5,624 nucleotides of DNA, taken from positions 1 through 5,624 of the forward strand of contig DAYVGO010000049.1 in the NCBI GenBank assembly GCA_045399315.1, read 5' to 3'. The position numbers and the translations under genes were made by a program. Positions 1 through 4,836 of this stretch are shown here, piece after piece; the first letter of the stretch is position 1; each line of letters starts with the position of its first letter. The notes under the pieces are model-generated. The model was not told the origin of the DNA. It was given only the letters and a program-made list of their open reading frames with translations, and ran no database searches. This DNA is from Arsenophonus sp045399315 (lineage in GTDB: Bacteria > Pseudomonadota > Gammaproteobacteria > Enterobacterales > Enterobacteriaceae).

Positions 1-175
1 CATAGAAAGACCTGGAAAAATAGAGGTAGAAAACGCATATTATTCTTCCCTTCATGATAGGGAGTTTGTTGTTTACATTTACAGAATAAAAACCCTCCAA
101 TAAACCCGGGGAGGTTCAGGCTTTGGTTTATACACAACAATTGGGGATTTTTTTAAATTTGTCAAATAGACTCAT
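1..175 (-). pseudogene. virB10: virB10-like T4SS gene, 5' remnant
   Basis: Seen: an ATG at 175-173 lies inside the end of the virB9 remnant and overlaps its stop codon region by 14 bases. It opens MSLFDKFKK, then stops (TAA 130-128). A second frame carries a lysine/proline-rich stretch followed by an aromatic-hydrophobic run (KPKPEPPRVYWRVFIL) and then stops again. Known: VirB10/TrbI proteins begin with a short charged, proline-rich cytoplasmic segment and then one transmembrane helix; VirB10 bridges the inner and outer membranes of the T4SS, and virB10 normally follows virB9. Inferred: this is the start of virB10, broken by at least one frameshift and stop codons. The rest, if any survives, lies left of the window. 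The identification rests mostly on position and start overlap, because too little sequence remains for family motifs. Confidence 0.5.
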
Positions 176-942
176 TATTTCGCTCCTGCAACCGTTGATG
201 TGTTCTTGTCCCTCTTGGGTTATAACGGCGCTTTAAAGTATGTTCTGTTGTTAAGTTCATTACGCTATCACCCAACTGCATCACAAACTGAGCCGCCACT
301 TCATGCAGCACCATAATATTTTATTCATATGGTAATTAACCAGTTGTTCTTTCCCGTCTGGCAAAACCCGATAAACTACAGGCTCACGCGCATTATTCAA
401 CTTGATGCAAGGGAAAATACCTTCATCCCAAACCGCATCAGGCGTTAATATTTCACTGTCTTTCACCTGATAGACAAGATTAATGAATCCACCATCGGTA
501 CAACTGCGTTCGTGTTTTGTTTTTCCGGTTAATACGTTTGGTATAACGGGTTTTGGTGGATAACGAAAACGCATTAAAAACGTGGGTGAGCTTGTCAAAG
601 CACTACTAATAAATGGAGTGTGTACGTTTATTAGTGACCAGCGCAATGTTGGTATCCGGTTGTTCAGCTATAGGACGCAAAAAGATATTATTCCCTCTCA
701 CCGAGACATTCCACGCTAATGAGTCACCTAATCCCATTCCAGCCGCCATTCCCTTCCACGACTTCATCATTTTCAAGCTGAATAAGGGTAGCGACACCTT
801 CTTTCACTTTTACCACCGTCAGATTGTCAGGTTGGTAAAAGACTTCCTGCACTCTGGGGTCAAGTTCTGACGATTTTGGTGTTACCACCACTAAGGCTTC
901 ATGCGTGAAAAGCAATAACATGATTAACAACGTTTTGTTCAC
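162..942 (-). pseudogene. virB9: virB9/trbG-type T4SS protein, broken into four frame pieces
   Basis: Role (known family): VirB9/CagX/TrbG is a periplasmic and outer-membrane component of the T4SS core complex, with VirB7 and VirB10. Seen: GTG start at 942, preceded by GGAGGT (954-949), then a hydrophobic leader (LLIMLLLF). The protein then reads through family-like blocks in successive frames: DPRVQEVFYQPDNLTVVKVK; GMGLGDSLAWNVSVRGNNIF with PDTNIALVTNKRTHS; FLMRFRYPPKP, then PDGKEQLVNYHMNK; and a last piece, VLHEVAAQFVMQLGDSVMNL, running to TGA 164-162. Frame changes fall near 754-750 (one extra base), near 612-618, and at the T-run 319-322 (one base short). Joined together they give about 258 residues, normal for the family, so nothing large is missing. 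The start overlaps the virB8 stop (GTGA), indicating translational coupling. Either a pseudogene or an intact gene with indel errors; as written it cannot make VirB9. Confidence 0.88.
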
Positions 943-1079
943 TTAACCACCTCCGCATCAGCACAGTAGGACACCATATTAAGCCCCAGTGGATTGATTA
1001 ATCGTTGTTCTTCGGCTTTAATGGTTTTGGTAAAATCAAACTTTAGTGTTGCTATCCATTTACAAAACCACAGGGAACA
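939..1079 (-). pseudogene. virB8: virB8-type T4SS protein, C-terminal remnant
   Basis: Seen: the open frame ending at TGA 941-939 reads KWIATLKFDFTK, then EEQRLINPLGLNMVSYCADA and EVVK. Known: VirB8 is an inner-membrane, bitopic T4SS assembly factor with a periplasmic NTF2-like domain. Its last strand region typically reads W-[IV]-A-T-[VIL]... followed by a near-invariant R-x-[IV]-N-P-L-G-F block close to the C-terminus, then V-x-x-Y-x-x-D-x-E, and this fragment matches that order. About 40 of the usual 220-240 residues remain, and a stop codon (TAA) lies directly upstream in frame. The cytoplasmic segment, membrane helix and most of the periplasmic domain are gone, replaced by two tiny ORFs. 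The virB8-virB9-virB10 order and the GTGA overlap with virB9 support the call. Confidence in the family is high despite the short length; the protein cannot work. Confidence 0.82.
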
Positions 1080-1117
1080 TTAGCTCGACGACAAAATTCA
1101 TGCATTTCGGTTTTCAT
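1052..1117 (-). CDS. tiny ORF of 21 codons overlapping the ORF upstream (unknown)
   Basis: Seen: ATG at 1117-1115 overlaps the stop of the 44-residue ORF (ATGA) and is preceded by a G-rich tract (GGGGGTG) that could serve as a ribosome binding site. It reads MKTEMHEFCRRANVPCGFV and ends at TAG 1054-1052, just where the virB8 remnant begins in another frame. Inferred: it is either the first codons of a longer protein cut short by the deletion that removed most of virB8, or a real leader-like ORF. I do not recognise it. The overlap arrangement is the only positive evidence. Confidence 0.3.
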   Translation of the reverse strand: MKTEMHEFCRRANVPCGFVNG

Positions 1118-1248
1118 GCCGCACCCCCAACTCTTTTAAGAATCCGGGCACTCTGATCAAGGGTTAAATAACGTGATTTTCTAGCAAAAAGCTTAATTGT
1201 TTCATTTGGTGCTTCACAGACAAGCACACAGAAGGTACTATTGTTCAT
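1114..1248 (-). CDS. small ORF, 44 residues, unknown function
   Basis: Seen: ATG 1248-1246 is preceded at good spacing by AGGAG (1260-1256), the clearest ribosome binding site in the left half. The product starts MNNSTFCVLVCEAPNETIKL and ends LDQSARILKRVGGAA. It has no membrane segment, and the second half is basic and could form a helix. Its stop overlaps the next ATG (ATGA), so it sits in an operon-like arrangement between the partition genes and the T4SS remnants, same strand. I do not recognise a family. It could be a small regulator or part of a lost larger gene; the strong RBS and clean frame favour a real translated ORF. Confidence 0.5.
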   Translation of the reverse strand: MNNSTFCVLVCEAPNETIKLFARKSRYLTLDQSARILKRVGGAA

Positions 1249-1281
1249 AGCTCAACTCCTACTAGGTTAGGTTTTGGGTTA

Positions 1282-1316
1282 GCTGGCTGTTTTGGCTGCG
1301 ATCCCATTCAGCCAGC
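1282..1316. repeat. 8-bp perfect inverted repeat (hairpin)
   Basis: Seen: GCTGGCTG (1282-1289) and its exact complement CAGCCAGC (1309-1316) are separated by 19 bases; a third GGCTG sits at 1294-1298 in the loop. Neither side has a T-run, so it is not a standard intrinsic terminator. It lies between the end of the RHH gene and the 44-residue ORF, just beside the palindromic repeats. It could attenuate or process the transcript leaving the partition operon. Confidence 0.45.
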
Positions 1317-1319
1317 GAT

Positions 1320-1370
1320 AATAAGTATTACTTATTAAGTTATTATTCATAAGTAATACTTATTACGTAT
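1320..1370. repeat. palindromic repeat cluster, candidate partition site / operator (distal side)
   Basis: Seen: two near-palindromic 17-mers, AATAAGTATTACTTATT (1320-1336) and CATAAGTAATACTTATT (1348-1364), lie head to head; 1320-1335 and 1349-1364 are exact reverse complements. TTATTACGTAT follows at 1360-1370 and runs into the last codons of the RHH gene. The core GTATTACTTA (1325-1334; inverted at 1350-1359) and the TTATTACGTAT motif recur upstream of parA at 2280-2296. Known: type Ib partition systems place centromere repeats next to parA and a small RHH gene, and the RHH protein binds short repeats as a dimer. Inferred: this is the centromere or a second operator. Confidence 0.6.
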
Positions 1371-1622
1371 GTCTTATTAAGTATTCTTCTAGTGCAGCTC
1401 TAATTATTGAACTATTGCTTTTCGGGTTAGTACCATTTCTTTCATTCTTTAAAGCAAGATCTTCTACAACAACTAATAACTCTTTTAGTAAAGAGATAAT
1501 TGTTCTAACAAAAGCATCAATTTTTTCTTTACCATAAGGACGGTCAGCTAATTTTTTAGCTAATAACTCAGCTTGATCTAATGTTATTTCCTTTTTTTTA
1601 TTGATGTTTTCTTTTATTTCAT
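1363..1622 (-). pseudogene. ribbon-helix-helix protein of a type Ib partition system (frameshifted after its start)
   Basis: Seen: ATG 1622-1620 overlaps the parA stop (ATGA) but its own frame ends at once (ATG AAA TAA). One base over, a long frame runs to TAA 1365-1363. Adding one A after the ATG gives 86 residues: M-K-I-K-E-N, a lysine-rich N-terminus, then LDQAELLAKKLADRPYGKEK, the strand FVRTIISL, a helix KELLVVVEDLALKNE and a second helix SNSSIIRAALEEYL. Known: strand - helix - helix ending in S-x-I-I-R-x-A-[LI]-x-x-Y-[LI] is the RHH (CopG/MetJ/Arc) fold, used by partition and plasmid-repressor proteins. Inferred: it is the centromere-binding and autorepressing partner of ParA, acting on the repeats at both ends of the operon. 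No other start codon exists in the open frame, so as written it would not be translated. The fold call is good; the partition role comes from context. Confidence 0.72.
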
Positions 1623-2256
1623 GAGAAAACTTCTTTTAATAAGAAAAAAATTTTATTTTTTGCTTTCTTATTACAAGATTCCAAAACTGACTTTCCTTCT
1701 GAAATTATATCTCTATACACTTTCCTGTAACATCCAAATGAATTTAGAGAAATTGTTGCATCAAATTCTTTCATAAGCTCCAAAAACTCATAACGTTCAT
1801 TGTCTTGTAAAATTGGTTTGTAGTTGCCATCGATTGATAACAATAAGCCTTAAGTTCTGGATTTAAATCTCTTATAGCTTCCAATTGCTGTTGAAGTTCA
1901 ATTAAAGTATCTAAATCTAGCTGAGAACATTGATGAGGAGCAATTATTTGATCAACTACAGTACATCCAGTTATTAACTCTCTACTATTTCTTCCAGAAA
2001 CATCAACAATAATATGATCATATTTATCATTTAGGCTTTTTAATGTTTGGGATATATTGTCTCTTTTTTCAATCAAAGTAATTTTAGGATCTAAACAAGC
2101 CTGTTCTCTTTCAGAATACCATCTAGAAGCTGATCTTTGTGGATCAGCATCAACTAAAACAACTTCATTGCCTTTTAAGGCTAATCCAACAGCAATATTA
2201 GTAGTTGTAGTTGTTTTAGCTAATCCGTCTTTATTACATCCAATGATAATTATCAT
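1619..2256 (-). pseudogene. parA: ParA-family partition ATPase, one frameshift near the C-terminus
   Basis: Role (known family): ParA/MinD P-loop ATPases bind DNA non-specifically in the ATP state and move plasmid copies through a centromere-binding partner. Seen: ATG 2256 with AAGAG about 8 bases upstream. The N-terminus is MIIIIGCNKDGLAKTTTTTN, the deviant Walker A (usual K-G-G-x-x-K-T) with Asp10 in place of the first Gly; both Lys9 and Lys14 are kept. Walker A' is VVLVDADPQ (Asp36/Asp38) and Walker B is HIIVDVSGR (Asp85). After residue 147 (SMATTN) the frame is lost. The next frame carries the expected end (RYEFLELMKEFDATI, FGCYRKVYRDIISEGKSVLE, AKNKIFFLLKEVF) to TGA 1621-1619. A missing C at 1815-1816 explains it. 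Restored length is 212 residues with no N-terminal helix-turn-helix, as in type Ib ParA. The product as written would lack its C-terminal quarter. Confidence 0.87.
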
Positions 2257-2279
2257 AAAGAAACTCTTGTCAAAGTAAT

Positions 2280-2314
2280 TTATTACGTATTACTTAATAC
2301 ATTAATTTTTTCAA
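2280..2314 (-). promoter_or_regulatory. parA promoter overlapped by operator-like repeats
   Basis: Seen: reading leftward, TTGAAA (2314-2309), 16 bases, then TAATAC (2292-2287) makes a plausible sigma-70 promoter about 30 bases before the parA ATG. The -10 region overlaps a 14-bp palindrome, GTATTACTTAATAC (2287-2300; arms GTATTA/TAATAC), and the motif TTATTACGTAT (2280-2290). The same two motifs occur beyond the far end of the operon at 1320-1370. Inferred: binding of the RHH protein here would block the promoter, giving autorepression. The -10 call is moderate because everything here is AT-rich. Confidence 0.55.
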
Positions 2315-2389
2315 ATTATTAGATTTAGCCTGCATCTTATTTTTAATCTTATAAACTTCTCGTTTCCATTTTCCGTGAAGTTTCTGTTT
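2294..2389 (-). pseudogene. possible displaced C-terminal tail of RepA
   Basis: Seen: directly after the repA stop, in another frame, a stop-to-stop stretch between TGA 2392-2390 and TAA 2296-2294 reads as a strongly basic peptide (KLHGKWKREVYKIKNKMQ, then SNNLKKLMY). It has no convincing start of its own; its internal ATG lacks a good RBS. Inferred: RepA may once have been about 35 residues longer, with one or more indels near 2400-2390 now cutting off this tail. Alternatively this is ordinary AT-rich spacer that happens to look lysine-rich. It ends inside the parA operator. Confidence 0.3.
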
Positions 2390-2399
2390 TCAATGTATT

Positions 2400-3245
2400 T
2401 TAATTGCGATTTTTGAAAGTTACTTTGTCTGTATTGGTATCAAAAAAAACCTCATAATCATGGAGATCATTAGATGATGATAGTTTTTTTATATCCTGGC
2501 TAAACCTTTTTAAAGGTGATCCACTACCTACTTTCATATGAAGTTTTTCAAGTAAAATAGTAAATTCATACTGACTACCGCAATGTTTTCGAGCTATTTC
2601 ATAGATTCGACGATCAATCGCCTTTCGTATACGGAAGTAATCAGAGCTAATTTTTAGAACTTTAGTCTTAATAATAGCTTGAAAAAAACAATATGGTAAG
2701 GTTACTTCTATCATCCCTATTTCAATTTTTCCTTTGCGTTTTTCAATGATTTCCCATTTGTCTGTTAATCCAAAATTGATCGTTTTTTTATCACCTTCTG
2801 AATAAATAATATTAGTTTGAATGCTTGTACCAGATAACCTAGAAAGGGCTTTTTTCAAATCCCTATATGCTCGTCCACTTTTATCACGATTAGTTGTCAC
2901 AAAAAAATCATACGGGGTAAAAGCAATAGTCCTGCTAATCGGTTGATTGTTATTAATCGCTTCCTGCAATTTCGAAATAGCATAAATCCAAATATCTTTA
3001 TCAAAAATGGTTACTAATCCTAGTGAATTTGATCTCACAGTTATAGTTACTTTTCCATTTTTATATTACCTATCTTTTGTATCAACACCTTTCAGAGCAA
3101 AGAAAGGGTGTTCCATACTCGCTATTTCATCTCGAAACGTGGTGATATCTACATCATCAGCAATGAAGAATTCGAGTTGCTTATGTTTGTGTGGCCATAA
3201 TGTTTTCAAATTGTATTTTCTCGTTTTCGTTGTAAGATCAGTCAT
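2400..3245 (-). pseudogene. repA: RepA replication initiator (Replication initiator protein A family), in-frame stop at codon 60
   Basis: Role (known family): plasmid initiator that binds the origin and recruits the host replisome. Seen: ATG 3245-3243 with AGGGAAGAGG upstream. One continuous frame runs to TAA 2402-2400 (281 codons) apart from a single TAA at 3068-3066. Before it: QLEFFIADD (residues 23-31) and SMEHPFFALKG (43-53), hallmarks of this family's N-terminus. After it: NGKVTITV, GLVTIFDKDIWIY (76-88), SRTIAFTPYDFFV, GRAYRDLKKALSRLSGT and DYFRIRKAIDRRIYEIARKHCG-type winged-helix motifs (about 202-223), then a tail near DKVTFKNRN. The stop replaces what is usually a charged residue in an R-x-Y segment, so it is a point change, not a frameshift. 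A GTG at 3038 (codon 70) could restart a 212-residue form without the N-terminal block; no good RBS precedes it. Family certain; function doubtful. Confidence 0.9.
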
Positions 3246-3303
3246 AGCCTCTTCCCTAGTAGAGTTAAGATTGTTGGTTAGAGCCGTTTATAGTGAAACA
3301 ACA

Positions 3304-3325
3304 TTTAAACAGCTTGTTTTAAACA
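3304..3325. repeat. two 14-base-spaced TTTAAACA repeats upstream of repA
   Basis: Seen: TTTAAACA occurs at 3304-3311 and 3318-3325, a 14-base period, about 60-80 bases upstream of the repA ATG and just beyond a TATAAA-like hexamer on the minus strand (about 3286-3291). Inferred: it could be an operator or binding site for RepA, which commonly controls its own promoter. Only two copies are present and the region is AT-rich, so chance is possible. Confidence 0.35.
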
Positions 3326-3560
3326 TTAAAAGATAGCTTTCGGCTTTCAGTTACCTGATTGTAAAAAACAATTAAAAATAGATAATTATATTCATTTTTT
3401 TCCTTTAACTTATTTACTTATACATAACTATATTTAACCGGAAATTTTTCCTCAGTTGCTGTGGATAACTCTTCTAACAAAAGAGATATAACCACTTCAA
3501 ATTACTTATTGTTAATAAGAAATTTAATCTGATTAATATTTAACCAAAGCGTACCTAATT
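3326..3560. other. candidate replication origin region (AT-rich, DnaA box)
   Basis: Seen: no credible gene lies between the repA start and the HU remnant (3246-3748). Positions 3355-3440 are extremely AT-rich. A perfect DnaA box, TGTGGATAA (complement of TTATCCACA), sits at 3460-3468, and a one-mismatch box TTATACATA at about 3419-3427. ATATTTAACC occurs twice (3430-3439, 3536-3545). ATTACTTATT at 3501-3510 repeats part of the partition palindrome (1327-1336). Known: iteron-type plasmids carry a DnaA box, an AT-rich melting region and initiator repeats beside rep. Inferred: this is oriV. No classical array of long iterons is visible, which weakens the call. Confidence 0.5.
3460..3468 (-). promoter_or_regulatory. 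perfect DnaA box
   Basis: TGTGGATAA on the plus strand equals the consensus TTATCCACA on the minus strand. It lies about 215 bases upstream of the repA start and right of the AT-rich stretch, a usual arrangement for a plasmid origin opened with host DnaA. A single 9-mer can occur by chance, but in such AT-rich DNA this GC-containing match in this place is meaningful. Confidence 0.6.
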
Positions 3561-3571
3561 TCTTTGTTGCC

Positions 3572-3640
3572 AAGACGACATTCTTCTTCCTCGTCTGCTC
3601 ACTCGCCATGCTCGGTCACAAACTCCGGTGAGCGTAACAG
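3572..3640. repeat. GC-richer block with inverted ends, possible dispersed element
   Basis: Seen: this block has visibly higher GC than the 300 bases on either side. GCTCAC (3597-3602) and GTGAGC (3628-3633) form an inverted pair, with further partial pairing inside. On the minus strand one frame reads RSPEFVTEHGE and then a stop; another is open from ATG 3610 for about 35 codons (MASEQTRKK...). Inferred: it may be a small repetitive element or the end of a lost gene rather than a functional CDS. I cannot name it. Confidence 0.35.
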
Positions 3641-3748
3641 TTTTAGTTAAAAAGACTTTTTTGAATTAATTTAATCTGAAATATTGCAACACTAAACTAG
3701 TGCAGCTAGCATCACATATATTACCTTATCCGACAATTCAGGCACAAA

Positions 3749-4018
3749 ATGAACAAAACAGAACTCATCAGCAAAGTTGCAAAAAAACAAACATGACCAA
3801 GAAGGACTCGGAGAAGGCTGTTAATACATTTACTGAAACCGTGAAAGAATCCCAAGTCTGGTAATGACTTACAACTCATTGGATTTGGCAGCTTTCAGGT
3901 TAAACCAAGAGCTGCTAGAGAAGAGCGTAATCCTAAAACAGGAAAAGTTATTAAAATCGCTGCTATCAATGTAGTTGGTTTCAAAGCGGGCAAGGATTTG
4001 AAAGAAGCCGTTAAATGA
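3749..4018 (+). pseudogene. HU-type DNA-binding protein, two frameshifts
   Basis: Role (known family): HU is a small nucleoid protein, a dimer that bends DNA, and is often carried by plasmids. Seen: ATG 3749 opens MNKTELISKVAKK. At the run of seven A (3781-3787) one base is missing, and the next frame continues MTKKDSEKAVNTFTETVKE. At 3850-3853 the frame changes again (two bases lost, or one gained) and continues KSGNDLQLIGFGSFQV, AAREERNPKTGK and FKAGKDLKEAVK to TGA 4016-4018. Restored, it is exactly the usual 90 residues and close to enterobacterial HU-beta; the beta-arm R-N-P with the DNA-intercalating proline is kept. The GFGSF core is intact. The stop overlaps the next gene's ATG (ATGA), so the two formed an operon. 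No strong promoter is visible; a weak AGG lies 7 bases before the ATG. As written no full HU can be made. Confidence 0.9.
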
Positions 4019-4287
4019 CCTATGACGCAAAATCAATTCGTATTCTACGCAATGATGAAATCAAACAATTTGATTGGCACTGGGCTGAAACATTAGCTCA
4101 CGAGCATACATTGCTTATTGATTGGGTCAAACAAGGATTTGAAGCGTCAAGGCGATTAGGTATAGAGCCTGATTTCTTTATTAACAAATATATTCTGAAA
4201 CAAGACCTGCCCAAAAATGATGAATTTGAACAAATCTTCATTGAAGTGCTTAAGGAAGACAGAAAGAGACATCAAAACACCTGCTAA
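4015..4287 (+). CDS. hypothetical protein, 90 residues, translationally coupled to the HU gene
   Basis: Seen: ATG 4015-4017 overlaps the HU stop (ATGA); no separate RBS is evident, so translation probably depends on ribosomes finishing HU. The product starts MTYDAKSIRILRND, has no signal or membrane segment, and is rich in acidic residues and tryptophan/aromatics (FDWHWAETL, LLIDWVKQGFEASRRLGIEP, FFINKYILKQDL). It looks like a compact soluble, mainly helical protein. Near the 3' end a second frame is open (KTPAKSPAINFKGF to TAA 4316-4318), so the true C-terminus could be longer if an indel lies near 4255-4275. I do not recognise a family. Its link to HU suggests a partner or co-regulated plasmid gene, but that is context only. 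With HU broken upstream, its translation may be reduced. Confidence 0.62.
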   Translation: MTYDAKSIRILRNDEIKQFDWHWAETLAHEHTLLIDWVKQGFEASRRLGIEPDFFINKYILKQDLPKNDEFEQIFIEVLKEDRKRHQNTC

Positions 4288-4836
4288 ATCGCCTGCAATC
4301 AATTTTAAGGGATTTTAAAGAAATTAGTCAGGGTTCTTGTTGGAAAGAAATAAAAAATACGCCATAAATGACTACAGCGCATTTAGGTGAATCTACTTGA
4401 AGTTTTTAAGTTAAAGACTTTGGAAGAAAAAAGAATTACCTTAACAATAAAAGTTTATCTAGTTGGCGTAACCTATTCAATAACCCATTTTTAGGTAGAA
4501 TTAAGTATAACCAATCTAAAAAAATGACTCTAATATCGGGTGATGTGGGCAAGTTGAGGATTTATCATTTAGATGTCCTTAATTATATATTATGATTATA
4601 TTTAAATAATATGTAACATAAAAGAATGTGTAAAAGTTAAACCGCCAAAATCTGATATAAAATATTTTTAAGGAAGGGGATAAAGAAGGATGATTGCGCA
4701 TAAAAAGCGCACCAGTGAGATTAACGGTGCGTTGTGTGATGCCTGATTAACTAATGAAACAGCAACATTTCCCCTTTAAATTTAATCATTATTTACCATA
4801 ATTCAACTTTAAATCATCAATCAGCGAACAAATCGG
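4288..4836. other. long intergenic region without a convincing gene
   Basis: I checked both strands and found only short frames without RBS or family motifs (for example a 23-codon frame near 4520-4595). The stretch is AT-rich, most strongly at 4575-4670, with no terminal inverted repeats or transposase fragments I can recognise. One hairpin stands out at 4707-4732 (listed separately). A TTTAAA...CATAAT pair about 40-60 bases before the nuclease gene is a weak promoter candidate for it. The region separates the plasmid-like block from the Rpn gene and may be the decayed remains of something lost. Confidence 0.5.
4702..4732 (-). terminator. possible leftward intrinsic terminator
   Basis: Seen: CGCACC (4708-4713) pairs with GGTGCG (4726-4731), loop of 12 bases. 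Read on the minus strand the stem is followed by C and then TTTTT (4706-4702). This is a short but GC-rich stem with a short U-tract, so it would act on transcripts coming from the right. No leftward gene is seen in the window to its right, so its client, if any, would be antisense transcription under the nuclease gene or a gene outside the window. Confidence 0.35.

Noticed and set aside
613..870. Plus-strand open frame of 85 codons
   Set aside because: It lies opposite the virB9 remnant, has no RBS or family motif, and the minus strand carries clear VirB9 blocks.
1320..1370. CRISPR array or insertion-sequence end
   Set aside because: The units are palindromes only 12 bases apart with no spacer series, no target-site duplication and no transposase nearby; operator or centromere sites fit better.
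2057..2278. Plus-strand open frame of 73 codons
   Set aside because: Antisense shadow of the ParA N-terminus; its valine run is the complement of the threonine codons in the Walker A region.
3007..3336. Plus-strand open frame of 109 codons
   Set aside because: Antisense to the RepA N-terminus, which shows the family motifs FIAD and MEHPFF in order.
3356..3371. Hairpin ATTGT/ACAAT as a terminator
   Set aside because: Five-base A/T stem around an A-run without a proper U-tract after it in either direction.
4519..4596. Short frame MTLISGDVGKL... in the intergenic region
   Set aside because: About 23 codons, no RBS, no recognised motif; expected by chance in AT-rich DNA.
4288..4700. Remnant of an insertion sequence
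   Set aside because: I looked for transposase-like frames and paired terminal repeats on both strands and found none that hold.
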